A stretch of DNA of 64,000 nt, from contig SNVD02012186.1 in assembly GCA_013180625.2 (NCBI GenBank), positions 1 through 64,000 of the forward strand. The letters are read 5' to 3'. Made by a program: the position numbers and the translations under genes. This DNA comes from Boswellia sacra (taxonomy: Eukaryota > Streptophyta > Magnoliopsida > Sapindales > Burseraceae). Positions 28,846 to 40,595 of the stretch are shown piece after piece. A model generated the notes under the pieces. The model worked only from the letters and a program-made list of their open reading frames with translations. It was not told the origin of the DNA and ran no database searches. How positions within the stretch are numbered: position 1 is the first letter of the stretch; each line of letters begins with the position of its first letter.

Positions 28846-29480
28846 AAGTGCACCTGCTTTCTAGGGTTTCTAACACTCTTCAATGCACATGCTTCTTAGG
28901 GTTTCTAACATTCTTCAATGTACCTATTTCTTAGGGTTTTTAACACTCTTCAAGGCAGCTCTTCGTAGGGCTTATGCATATTCTAAGTGCTTAAAACACT
29001 CTTAAGTGCACATATTTCTTACGGTTTTTAAACACTCTTTGGTGCACCTCTTCTTAGGGCTTGTGCCTATTCTAAGGGCTTCAAACACTTTTAAGTGCAT
29101 TTACTTCTTAGGGTTTTGTTTAATGCATGTCGATTGGGGAAAACAACTATCATGCAATGCTTCATGGTCTTTAGACCTTTCATGCTTCATGCATTCAGCC
29201 AAGTATTCTTCATTCTTCTTTGATCGCTTTAGACTTTTTAATTTGTTGGGCTCCATGCCCTTCTTTCACGTGCTTCTTATGTCTATTCTTCACTTCTTAA
29301 TTTCTTCAAACTCACTAGGGAGAATTATGTTGTATTACGTATTTTTGGTCTTTAGACCTTTCATTCACTAGGTTTCATGCCCTTTCTTTGAGTATTTCTT
29401 GTCTTCATTCACTTGTTTTGCAGATTCTTACACTTCACTGAGGAAAGTTCTTGATGTGTTGTGCCTCTTGGATTCACTGG
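28846..29480. repeat. Degenerate 40-bp repeats and longer repeats in Tat 3' region
   Basis: About 28850-29115 repeats 'cttcttagggtttctaacactcttcaatgcac' with variants. About 29160-29420 repeats 'ctttagacctttcatgc...tcactgggtttcatgccc'. The same two repeat types recur at 46450-46740 and 46780-47230. Confidence 0.65.
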
Positions 29481-29689
29481 GGATTTCTTCATTGTTTTGC
29501 AAGTTCCTATAAAATATCAAATATCTCTTGACAATTTCAAATCAATCTAAAGTTTGCCTTATTCGATGTGTTCTTTAACAAATTGCTTTCTTGTCTCTAT
29601 ATGAATTCTTTCCACGTGTGTCGACTAGTTGTCTAATTCCATTTGGCTCAAATTTTCTCTAAGTTTTTCTTCTTTAAATCCCTTCTTCA

Positions 29690-29960
29690 AGTTGAACTTC
29701 AAATTTGAGCTTCCTTATTCATGGTGAACTTCAAATTTCATTTTCAAGATCCCTACTTTAAGGTAAACTTCGAATTCCTTCTTCAAGGGAGATTATTTCT
29801 CCAAGATGGATGCCTTCTTTGAGGAAGTTGACTTAGTCAAGGGAGATGCCTTCTTCAATAGAGATTTCTTCTCTAAGGTAGATGTCTTCTTCAAAGTAGA
29901 TGTCTTTCTTCAAGACAGATTCTTTCTTTAGGGTGGATGTCTTCTTCAAGGAGAGTTGCT
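29690..29960. repeat. 'cttcttcaaggtagatg' repeat tract
   Basis: Short degenerate tandem units built on 'ttcttcaaggtagatgtc', about ten copies, matching 47880-48050. Confidence 0.55.
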
Positions 29961-30269
29961 AGACTGCATTGCCCACTCCTCACAATATGTACTTTTTACA
30001 AACTATTGTGTCCCTTCTACACCGTGTGAGTTCTTTTGAGAAAGTTTGACTTGTTCTAGGTGATTTGCAAATCTTGCGAACTGAGTTTCTTCTAGATTGT
30101 ACTTGCACTTCTTACGCAATTGACTATTTCAAATCTTTCTCCTCAAATGTGGTCCTCTTCGACTGTCTTCAACTATGGCAGTCCTTATTTTTATGGGGAT
30201 CCTCATCTATAATGTTGTCCTGCTTCTTGCATGTTATACATTGTACTACTTAAAATATTTATCCATGTG

Positions 30270-30990
30270 TTCAGAACATTGCGCTGCTTCAGACGATCGT
30301 TAGGTCTCATCAAGATAGAGGTGCCTTTCGTATCGTATTGTTTGAGAGAAGTCTCATTGAGACTGACCTATCTGATGTCAACAATTTGCACATTGTGCAA
30401 ACTTAGGAGCTTGATCTAGATGACTTACACATCGTGCTGAACTAAGGCTTGCACATCATGCTGAACTGAAGAGCCTGAACTAAGTGTTTTTCATATTGTA
30501 CTGAACTGAGGAGCCTAATCTAAGTGACTTGTACATTGTGTTGCTTCTATTGGGTCTTATCGAGACTAAACTACCTGATCCAAGAGACTTGAACATCATG
30601 CTACTTCCATTATGTCTCATCGAGACTAAACTGCCTGTTCTAGGTGACTTACACATCGTGCCGCTTCATTGTGTCTCATTGATACTAAACTGCCTAATCT
30701 AGACAGCTTGCACATCGTACTGCTTCGACTGGGTCTCACTGAGACTGAGTTGTACATCGTAATGCTTCCATTGTGTCTCATCAAGACTGACTCGCACATC
30801 GTGCTGCTTCTGTTGGGTCTCATAGGACTAACTCACATATCGTGTTGCTTTTGTTGGGTCTTACCAAGATTAACTCCCACATCATGCTACTTTTGTTGGG
30901 TCTCATCGAGACTGACTCGCACATTGTATTACTTTTATTGGATCTCATCAAGACTGACTTACACATGGTGCTGCTTCTATTCCTCTCGAT
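30270..30990. repeat. Minisatellite, units of about 45-70 bp
   Basis: Repeated 'cacatcgtgctgcttct-ttgggtctcatcgagactgac' with deletions, about ten to twelve copies; matches 48060-48420. Short ORFs here are repeat translations. Confidence 0.7.
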
Positions 30991-33378
30991 GTTGAGCCCA
31001 TTCCTTTTACGGTTACCCCATTATTTCATACTAAATTGTGATTCTACAAAAATCAGTCACTTTTGAATTGCATACCATTCTGGATTTATATTTCCTGCAA
31101 GCAAAAAGATTTATGCTTCATGTATACATGCTCTATGCTTATGCTAAATATGTATATCTCTTAGGCTAGGCTATCATTGAGGGTGTGGACTGACTCTGGG
31201 CTAGCTTATTATTTTCATGAGAGGATACTGAGCATGACTTAGTGATGAGCAGGGAGAGACCTTAGGTACAACGGACTTATGTGATGAATCTTCAAATACT
31301 CAAAACAATCTTCTAGTGACTAGTCAGTCTACCTACTTAAAGCACCATGCCTATACACCCAATATTATTTCTTTTGCTTTATTCGAGATGATTAAGACAA
31401 TTATCGCCCATGATTTTCAAGATGGTTAGGGCAATTCTTTGCCATCTACTTCTTTTCTTCTCTCAATATGATTGGGCAATTTTTGACCCTAGCTTCTCTT
31501 TACTTCTCAAGATGAATAGGCAATACTTTGCCCCTTATATGATGAGTTTAGTACTATCATGGGAAATTCCTTTATTCTTACCCTTAAGGGCATTATTCCC
31601 CCTTCTATGTGAACATCCATGCTGGACGAAATGGCTAACTTCTTTTGTATACCTTATCTTCTTCATTGTTGGTTGCAAGGTTGCCTTCTTTAGTACCTTT
31701 CATGGGAATTGTTGACAGATTTTGTTCTTTTTCACATGTTTTCAACACACCCAATGTCCTCTAACAATAAATTGAAATGCCAAATGTGAGTTATGCATCA
31801 ATTTGATTCACATTTGAATTCTTCAAAGATTTCTCAAATTTGATAGCTCAAAGGTAATGCATTGACATCGTGATTCTTCACAATTTCAACTCTAATGCTA
31901 TAATGGCTTCATTCAGGATTCTTTGCGTGTGTGTGTGTATAGCCAATCATACTTCACTTATTGAAACTCGGATAGCTTTATGCAAATAGGAGCTAGTGAT
32001 CAATCTCTAATGAAAAAGGACTACCACAAGCCTGCTTTTCACACCACTCTCCACTAATGTAGGCTGATCACAACATCAAGGATCATTAAGGCCAAGCTTG
32101 TAATGATAGGCTAGGGTCAAGGTATGACAAAGGAAACTACAAGGTTATCTCACCCATAGTCATACAACCATTTTAGGTTTTAATTGAGAGCATGAAATTA
32201 TCTTAATCACCATGTTGGCTTTGATTTCAAATTTGAATGGTTACACCCCTAAACTTTTGAGTCTTCATCTACAATGCTTTTGATTTTGAGTGGCTACACC
32301 TCTAAACTTTACGAGCAATGGAATTAGCACTCTTTTTTTCTTTTTCTTTCTTTTGTTCTTTTCTTTTTTTCTTTCTCTTTTTTTTCCCTCTCTTCTTTGA
32401 GCTCAAAATTGCACAAAAACTTGTCAATTTCCTTTCATTCTCCCATAAGCATGGCTCTTGATGCCTACTTCTAGAATGTTCATATGCTATGAGTAAAGGG
32501 TACTATGTAGAGAAAATTTTCCAATGTTAGGATAAATTTTATGGTTTGACAAAGAAAAAGGCTTGATTAAGCTCAATGGGGTACACTAGGGACAATGAAG
32601 TAAGCATTGGTGGACTTGAAAGGCTCAATCGATCCAAAGAAGGGCTAAATCACTTCCCTCTTGTTGTGAAGCCTAGGATTTCACCTCGAATGGTGATCAA
32701 ATGGGTTCTAGAGTCTTATGAGATCTCAACACAAAGCTCTATTCACATAAAGTTTCTCTAAGTGATATAAAGTTCTATATTTATGGCTATTGTGGTCAAA
32801 TGTTGAAGAATCAAGAATGAAACTTATCTAGCAAAAAGAGTCAAGTATGTAGACAAAACAATTTCATGCATTACTAAAAATCTATTTCCAATGAGTATCA
32901 TGATTCTATCAATAATTAAAAACAAAATACAAAACTCATATAACATTGCTAAAACAAATCAATTTAAAGCATCATTATTCGTTCTCCAGGTTAGGAATTC
33001 TTGTATTTGTCGGTCAGGTCTTGTATCTGATGTTGAAGGTGGTGGCATTTATCGGTGACATTTTTTAGCTTGTTGGTGAAATCACAATATTCATGATGCT
33101 TGTGGTTGGCTAGTTGTGCATTTTGGAGAGGCTTTGGTATTAGTGGGAACAACACAAATTGGGCACAATGCTCCTCAAATACTTCAGAGAAGGGTCGTTG
33201 TAATTGACTGAACTATCTTGGTTAATGCTCTTTTACATCCTCGTCATGTGACTCACTGGTGTAGTCATACTACCCTTGATTTCTTCTAGGGTAGCTATCA
33301 TTGCTTCTTTTCTGCCTAGCCCCCAAATCTTTTATTTGGATGCCTGAATCATATATTAGAAAGCTCACAAGCCTATCT

Positions 33379-34062
33379 CTAATGAAAGCATGGGCCTTTG
33401 ATCACTATATAGACCTGGTCACTCTCTACCGACCTCATGGTCATCTTGGCAGCTTTGGCCCTCCAATGGACTAAGTACTTCAAAAAAGTCTCACCGGGCT
33501 TTTGATGAGTCATCTCCAAATCCCTCAAGGTTGCCCCCAGTTGGGTATTATGGTGATATTGTTCCATAAACTACTCAGATAGCTCCTCCCAATTCTCTCA
33601 AACTCTTTTAGGAAGATCATGACACCATGCTACCGTATCATCTTTTAAGGATAGCATAAAGTACTTCAAGACATACTCCCTCAACAAAGGAGTGGTAGCC
33701 ATAACAGTAGCATATTATCGCAAATACGTCTCAGATTGCCCTCTCCATTAAACTTGGGCAAGTTTGGCATGCATAATTTTGGGAAGCAAATTATTGTTCT
33801 CAATGAGCAAGATGTTGTCTAAGCCTTCCACCCTTTTTAGCCCCTTCTTCTATAAGAGAGACTAGACCTTCTCTATGTCTTTGGCAAACTGTCTGACTGA
33901 TACGGCCTCATCTTGGTTGGCTGGGCCTTTCCCCCTATTATGAACCAGGCTTTTATCCCGCCAGAGCTTTTGCGACCACAACACGATGTCAAAACCTCTT
34001 TTGAGACTTAAGGGAACACAAACGAACCATTGACACATCTGGAGAAAGGAGTTGCCACCCAA
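33379..34062 (-). pseudogene. Tat-type Gag remnant
   Basis: 33567-33379 encodes LRDLEMTHQKPGETFLKYL and VHWRAKAAKM, matching the capsid segment of Tat/Ogre-type Gag (a long helix followed by a conserved Trp-Arg). 34062-33862 is an open stretch across the leader and does not look like genuine protein at its start. The rest of gag (about 33000-33860) is decayed. Confidence 0.65.
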
Positions 34063-36124
34063 TTATTCAATTGGAAATTAATGGGGGCAATTTGATCCCG
34101 TGTTTTGGGACCTAAACTACCATTATCCCTTCAGATATGGATTCGGAAAGTTAGATACAAGTCTTTCGACCCGCCCGGATGTAAATCTGGCCTCCACTTG
34201 GGAAATACCAGATTAGAATAGCTCACATTGTTACTTAGTCCACTTAAGTGGTTGCTCACATTCCATTTTTATCTTCTTTAAGCATATGAAGTGATTATTC
34301 AATCAATGGCAGTTGTATATTTATACAAAGAAAGAGGGAAGAAATTAGATTAGAGTTACAATTCCTTTCAAACATGAGGGAATGGGAAGAGGATTACAAT
34401 AGTTGTTATTCAACAATAAAGTAAATTCTACTTTAACACTTCCAATGTAGCATTCATGTATTCATATGATTGAAACATTCCATAATAGAAAGCATATTCA
34501 TGCATATCAAGACATTCAATTCAAGACTAAAGAAATAGTGAATTCCTCACCATCACATGTGAGTCTATTCAATGCTTATAATGCCTCTTTCATGGCATTA
34601 TACAATCATTCAATGATACTTCTAATCATGGTATATTCATACATTCATAAATGAACAAATTATAAATCAAACAAAGCCATAATCTAATATCATGGCATTC
34701 TAGCCTATATTTGATAAATTCTATCATGGTATTCTACCTATTGCTTTTCTAGCATAATTCATATCAATTATAATGGCATTTCTAGACTAATATGTCATTT
34801 ATGGCATATTCTAGTCTAATCATGGCATTTCTAGCCTAATTCAAACAATTAAAATCAACCATAGCTATTCTAGCTCAAATAAGACATTTAAGGGCAAAAC
34901 GATAATTCTTACCTATTCTATGCTATTTCTTAGCATTCATTAAAGCAAATAAATTTTTCTAGTATGATTCTAATTATGTGCTCTTAAGCATGATTTTAAA
35001 CATGTTCTCCTAGTCATGATTATAAGTATTCACGAAGAAATTAAATTTCTAAGCATGTTTCTAAATAAGGAAAGGAAAGATTACTTACCTTGACAAGTAT
35101 TTTCATCTTGTAAAACAAATTGGGTTAAAACAATTCATAATAACCCTAAACATGCTCCTAAGCATAAAATAAAATTCTAAACATGCTTCTTCTAAGCAAA
35201 AAAAAAAAAAAAAAGAGAATAAAAGGGAGGAGAGAATTCTGTTCTCAAGACGTACGCTTTCCAGGTTTAGAGCAATAAAACGCCTAAAAAATTACACTAA
35301 AAAAGACATCTCAAATTCTTGAGCATGTCTTCAAAAAGGAGAAAGAGATGATTGTATTCGACAATCGGTGTGTATTCCAAATGGAAGGAGTATAGTTTAT
35401 ATAGGAAAGGAGTGCAAACGAAAAAGGAAATTTTCTAAGGAAATTTTCAGAAATAAACTAACAAGGGTTGGGCAGCCATCTGATGGATGCCTTGGCATTG
35501 GCCAATAGATGGGTGGCTGTCAGATGGTCAGACGGCTATCTTGGAGAGCCGGGCGGTTGTCTGATGGCTGGTCGACCAATTTCCTTTCAGCCCCTTTTTG
35601 TTTTCTCTTCTCCTTTTCTTTTTTCCTCTCCTCTCTCTCTCTTTTCCTTTTCTTTTTCTCTCTCCTCTTTTTTCTTCTTTTCTCTGGTTTTTTTTCTCTT
35701 TTTCTTTGTCTTCTCTTTTTCTTTTTTCTCTCTTTTCCTTTTCTTTTCCTCTCTCTTTTCTATTTTTTTTCTTTCTTTTCCTTTTCTCTCTTTACCTCTT
35801 GGCCCTTTATTTAGGGGATGGCTGACCAATTATCTAATAGCCATCTAGCTGTCTGATGCCATCCATGGTTGGTCAACAGCCGCCTGGCTGTCTGACCACC
35901 AACTGACGATTGGGGACTTCTATGAAGCCCTTTCTTCCATTTTTGTCTTCATTTGCACATAACTTCTTCGTTTTTCATCCGATTTGCTTCCAATTTTTTC
36001 TTCATGTTCGTCTCAGCTTTTTCTTTCTAATGGCGGGCCATCCAATCCACCTTGGTGAGTCCGATCTGGCCTGAAAATCGATATTGAGGGATCTTCCAAA
36101 AGATCAGGAGGTGTAAGTTGTCTA
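34038..36124 (-). repeat. Tat-type LTR-b with divergent U3
   Basis: 34038-35460 matches LTR-a, including a TATA box (TATATAAAC, minus, near 35396-35404). From about 35460 to the end it is unrelated to LTR-a, so U3 differs while R and U5 agree. This U3 has a polypyrimidine tract (35590-35803) flanked by copies of a GTCTGATGGC-type motif. The right end is judged from a 'ttgtctacga' string resembling the LTR-c terminus and may be off by some bases. Confidence 0.6.
35590..35803. repeat. Polypyrimidine tract (CT/TTTC-rich), about 210 bp
   Basis: The plus strand is nearly pure C/T; on the element's sense strand it is purine (GA-rich) and lies upstream of the TATA box. Translations (poly-Phe/Ser, or Lys/Glu/Arg on the other strand) are not genes. 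Confidence 0.85.
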
Positions 36125-36172
36125 CGACATGGCTTCTCATATAATCAACGTGGTACTCAGTCTCTTCATATC

Positions 36173-38190
36173 TTGCCTTTTCTATTTCCTTCGAATGTAT
36201 TTAGGCTTGCATTCATGTGGAAACTTCAATTTCTTATTTTAGGACATCATGAGAACAGGATGTGTGGGACATTTTCTGGAGCCCATAGTTGGTTCCTAGA
36301 GATAGAGAATAATGCAGTAAGGAGAAGGATCATTGATACCGGTTTCTACAAGTTCATCCCTTGTCTTTCGCATGCTCAATGGTACATTGAGCATCGGGCA
36401 TTAGCCGCTTTGTGTGAGAGGTGGGTGCATGTGACCCACATTCCATCTTCCGTTCGGTGAGATGACTATTATGCGTTTGGATATTGCTGTCTTGACCGGT
36501 CTTCCATGCGGTGGGGATCCGATTCCTATTAATGCTTGTATTACAGACTCAGCGGATCAGCATAGATTGATCCAAGATCTTCTTGAATGTGAGGTGAAAG
36601 TCAAGAACAATGTTTCTATTCGATCTGCTCCCTTGTAGGAATATTGGAAATAGAGGTGTGATCTGACTCCTGTTGAGGTGGATCAGTATGCTTGTAGCTT
36701 CATAGTTTATCTATTGGGTACGACGCTCTTCTCCAATGTATCAAACACTACTACTTTGACTCTACTTCCTACCCTCCATGATCTTCATCGAGTGAAATAT
36801 TTTGAATAGGGTCGTTCTGTTATCGGTTAGCTGTATTTTGGCTTGGATCAGGCTTGTCGAGGCATTGTTAGGGTTTCTGGACTTACTGCACTTATTGTGG
36901 TAACTTCTTTCTTTTTCACACAATCTTATTTTATCTTCATGACTCCTATTTCTGATTTTGTATCATCCATGATAGATGTGGGCGTATGGGTTGGGAGTTC
37001 TACCATCTCCTCTTCCTGCTAATGACGATTCTTCTTTTCCTCGCACGAAGAGATAGGCTACAAGTCGTGCGGAGCTTGAGAGATCTCACAAGCTAGACTT
37101 TTTTCGTGATTACATTCACATGTTGACCTGGGACAAGGTAACAAAGAATTTATTGTCAATATTTCATATATATCAAATTCTTACCATGCCTTATTCCTTC
37201 GTAGATTCATTATGAGTGGTGAGGTCCCGAGGAGCACTGGTCTGAAGCTATGAGAATTGTTGCCCCTTTCAGCTTATATCGTATCCTCTTTCTTTGTGTA
37301 AACAACATGATGTGGTATCTGGGTGAATGCATGTAGGATTGGTTTGAGGGCTCGATAGGCCATTTAGTTCCTCCTCCACGACCAGTTTTGATGATTGATT
37401 TAGCTAACTTGGCTATAGAGCCAGAGGTATCTATCTACATGATCAAGTTTCACTTGAGTACCATCGAGTTCCCATTGACATTGACTCCTTATGTCAAATG
37501 AGCTCGAGCTACCTTGTTGTATACTAGGCCTGATCGATCTACTATCGATACTTCTCATCCTCTGGCGATGTCGAGTCGCTCAAGTAGTTCTTCTGTTCGT
37601 CGTGGAAAGAGATCGAGAGCCTCCTCTTCAAGTACAGGCACTCCGCTTCTTTTTCTATAGTGACTCAAGAACCACCTCCTCGAACTTCTTCAGCTACCCC
37701 AGTTGCTCCAGACAGTCATGTGATCAGTGATCTTCAGGCTTACCCCAGTAATGTCGTCTACACGTGGGATGATAATGGGTTGATCCACAGCCACGTGATA
37801 ACTGAGGATCCGAACATGCCCGTCTCTTTTGTTCTATAGGACACCACTTTGGTAAGTTTCTTGATTGTTCATTTCTCAAATTCTCTTTCATTTATCACCA
37901 ATAGGAATGCAATGCAATATAGGTGCCACGATCTTCCATGGAGTGTGTTTTTTGCATGCAGGCCTCTTTGCATAGGCGTGTCTTACAGATGTCTCACTAA
38001 TATCAGGTAAGGTGTCCCATTGATATCATGTATGTATGATTTCTACCTTAGTTATTCTTCTAACTCTATGATTTTCTTGCTTGGTCAGACAGATCGTCAA
38101 GAAGTCACTCATCTGCAGCGTAAGGTGGAGCGCCTTCAGGCTTAAGTCGCCGCTTTCTCCTTCGATAGTGATAATGATGGCGATGAGTGA
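36173..38190 (+). pseudogene. Plant mobile domain (PMD) gene, intron-bearing, antisense inside Tat element
   Basis: Exon 1 encodes the PMD start: RRRIIDTGFYKF, then IEHRALAALCERW; after a frameshift near 36457 come GEMTIMRLDIAVLTGLP, GGDPI, SFIVYLLGTTLFSN and LHDLHRVKYFE. These blocks match the PMD family (MAIN/MAIL1 relatives and TE-borne copies). Introns with GT...AG ends are visible at 36900-36975, 37138-37204, 37852-37961 and 38007-38088. The last exon (38089-38190) encodes LQRKVERLQA, a coiled-coil-like end, then an acidic DNDGDE terminus. Several in-frame stops make it a pseudogene. It is on the opposite strand to the retrotransposon, so the element's own RNA would not splice it. PMD copies in plant Ty3/gypsy and Mutator elements are known. 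Confidence 0.7.
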
Positions 38191-38769
38191 GGACTGTCAC
38201 CACCAGCTTTCATCAGGATTTTTTGTGTATTTTGCTTCCATGTATGAACTTTCACGATGTATAATAAAAAAAATTTCAAAGATTTAATGAAACTTCTTTA
38301 TTTATGTTCTATACATTTTGCTCATTGTACTGAATTTACATCCTAATCCACTTGAATTTGTTTCTACATCATAGTTATTCAATTCTGAACAACACTACAA
38401 AATCTAGAAGCCAAGCACTCAAAACCGTTTGTCGGTACACGTTCCGAAAGTCAAAGGATCGCGTAAATGGGCTGATTAGCCCTAATAGCTACTTGTCAGC
38501 CATCAGATGCCGGGCGACTGTCTGACAGTCGGGCGACTACCCTGTAGCAATCCGTTGGTAGTCAGATGTTCGGTCGATGGTTCTCTGACAATTCCTTCCC
38601 TATTCTATCTCGATTTGTGTATTATTTAAGTGTTGTTCCTTCCAACTACTTCTGTGCACCTTTTCTCTCATTTCTAGAGGTTTCTTTCACCTCCGCGTCA
38701 TTCAACATGTTTGAAGCTTCTCTCCAGATTTTCCAACTCCTTCTAAGGCCTTTGAGGGATGAGGACTAA
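38191..38769. other. Spacer between the PMD and DUF7745-like genes
   Basis: No gene is seen. 38490-38580 contains the same GTCTGATGGC/CGGGCGAC motif family found at 35460-35900 in the LTR-b U3. Confidence 0.5.
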
Positions 38770-40130
38770 AAATGACTTGAGCTTATCAGTCTCTATCATC
38801 TGAAGTCCCTTCGTCACTTTAAAATCGGCATCCCTTTTCTAAAGGACTGTGCAACCTTTTGGGATTCTCACGGTCACATCTTCTACTTCAACGGGCAGGA
38901 GCTTTGCCCTCTGTATGAGAAATTCTCTACCATACTCAGTCATCATTCGTCCAATTCTAAGAGCCTCATTCTGCCCGCTATCCAGGCACATAAACATCTG
39001 ATCTTACCCACTTCTTCGACTTCCTGATTTCTACCATGGGCATTCACGCCATGGGTGATAGAGTGACATTATCCTCCATCATGCCTTCGCTCAGGATGAT
39101 GGACAGGGTTTCGTCTGGTTGGCTTCACCTTTTTCAGTTCTGTCTTCTTACACAATTTTTACTAGTCTCTTCGGACAACCTCGGAGATCCACATCTTGTG
39201 ACCATCATTCCTCAGATGGGTCTCAGTTTCACAGCAGTTCCCTTGATTTTGCTTGAGACATTGATTGGACTGGATCGTGTCAAGACAGATCCGAGTTAGA
39301 GATTCAATGGCAGTCTTTTGCTTCTTCAAGTTTTTTTTTTTTTAAGCTCTAACTTTTACCTAAGCCACCCTTTTCTGGGTTTTTGACTTATCGAACTCGC
39401 CCTAACTGTTGTCTGAGCCGCCCATCTTAGGTTTTCAACTCAACAGGCTTTTCTTCTTCTCATACACTACCTAAACTGCCCTTTTCAAGTTTTTAGTTTA
39501 GCGAGCTTGCCTTAATTTTTGCCTAAGCTACTATTTTTGGGTTTTTGACTTAGCAGGCATCTTTTCATATTTTTTTCTTTGTTCCTCCTTTCTCAGATTT
39601 GGTTACGAGAGAGATTATCTGTTCTTGCACTGCTTGAAGGTGACATTTCCTGTTATAGCCCTCGGCTTCGTAAGAAAAGAAGACTCGAGAGACGATCTTC
39701 TTAGATTGACTAGCTCTGAGTTATTCTTGATACTCAGATTTCCTGGCACTATCTGTGGTGGAGGCTAGAGCATGTGATTGTAGGGACATATATTGCATGC
39801 GTGCCTCTAGCAGGTCTCACCCACAGTTCATTCTATGATCCTGCTAGGCTATGTCGACAGTATGGTCAAAAGCAAAGGATTGTGGATTCACCAACTGCCT
39901 TTGGTCTTGGAAGACTATTTGCTTGTTATCTAGAGCGCGTGAGAGATTCTTGGGCAAATCGCACCCTTGAGAGGAATCTATTCCATGATTGGATTTTAAG
40001 ACTGACGACCGATACAAGAACTGGGTGACCTTTCAAGCTTCTGTTCTTGATCCTATTCAAGCTAGGCAGTGCCGTGAGCAATACAATGAGCCTATTCATA
40101 GTCCATCGAAAAGGCAGAGACAACATTGTT
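38770..40130 (+). pseudogene. DUF7745-like TE-borne gene, antisense inside Tat element
   Basis: First part (38773-39330): an open but frameshifted segment with LYHLKSLRHFKIGIPFLKD and FWDSHGHIFYFNGQELCPLYEKF, then in a second frame LGDPHLVTIIPQMGL and a Leu-rich segment. After a repeat-filled gap (39340-39590, possible intron) comes 39770-40030 (ACVPLAGLTHSSFYDPARL, CRQYGQKQRI, SPTAFGLGRL). The order (FWDP...F.F...ELCPLYEEF; a late proline-rich PV-type segment; a VPL-G...Y-P--RQ-G segment) resembles the plant DUF7745 family of TE-linked proteins, from memory; function unknown. A second copy at 48833-49126 plus 59824-60435 shares all these blocks, supporting a real former gene. Confidence 0.5.
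39340..39590. repeat. Degenerate 55-60 bp tandem repeat within the DUF7745-like gene
   Basis: About four units of 'ctaacttttgcctaagccgccctttt..gggtttttgacttagcgggcttgcc'. Each unit contains short complementary arms (cctaagccgcc / gacttagcggg). The same array lies at the equivalent place in the second copy (60080-60410). Confidence 0.7.
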
Positions 40131-40328
40131 AGTTCCTTGGTTGGCTTAACTGTTCGACGTTTTCATGCAAAATAATAAGACATTTCAAAAGACATATTTG
40201 TTCCAGACAGCTTCATTTCATTAATAAGAGTACAATCTTTGAACAATATGTGCATAATAATACAACTCCTGTCATTAATCAGCCATTTTTTATTTTCTGA
40301 TTAATTGTTTTTCTCTCACTTTTTTTTT
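40131..40328. other. Spacer between DUF7745-like gene and the Tat pol stop
   Basis: AT-rich, T-run at 40319-40328; no gene seen. Confidence 0.5.
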
Positions 40329-40595
40329 ATTCGTCATATTTCGTCAACTTGTCCATGTTGTTAGCCCTAAGGCTACATGATAATTTTGATGATAACAATA
40401 CACATTGATTAATTGAGATTTACTAACATGTTTATTTATGTGCAAGAGTAAGATCATTGAAATAATTTTAAAATCAAGAAGAGGCTTATTAAAATGAAGT
40501 GTTGAAGCTAAGGAGAAGACTACATGTTAAAGGCACCAAAGTTTAAGAACAAGGATTGACTCAAGGAATGTGACACATGAGCAATGTTCAATCAA

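Larger units (their letters stand above)
28394..34037 (-). mobile_element. Internally deleted Tat-type element between LTR-a and LTR-b
   Basis: From right to left (transcription order): leader, a gag remnant (about 33950-33000), then directly the 3' noncoding region with minisatellites (about 32900-28400) and LTR-a. Protease, RT, RNase H and integrase are missing, so it is a deletion derivative. 31000-32950 shows no gene; parts of it (31380-31860) recur at 61849-62424. Confidence 0.7.

Noticed and set aside
30626..31066. Repetitive ORFs around the 'cacatcgtgctgcttct' array
   Set aside because: Minisatellite translations on both strands; not conserved in frame at 48060-48420.
33862..34062. 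Open frame across the Tat leader as a Gag N-terminus
   Set aside because: It begins in LTR/leader sequence and reads through the untranslated leader; only the part near 33379-33567 matches Gag.
35468..35848. Overlapping ORFs on both strands of the polypyrimidine tract, including a Lys/Glu/Arg-rich one
   Set aside because: All three frames are open only because the tract lacks A or G; low-complexity products, no homology.
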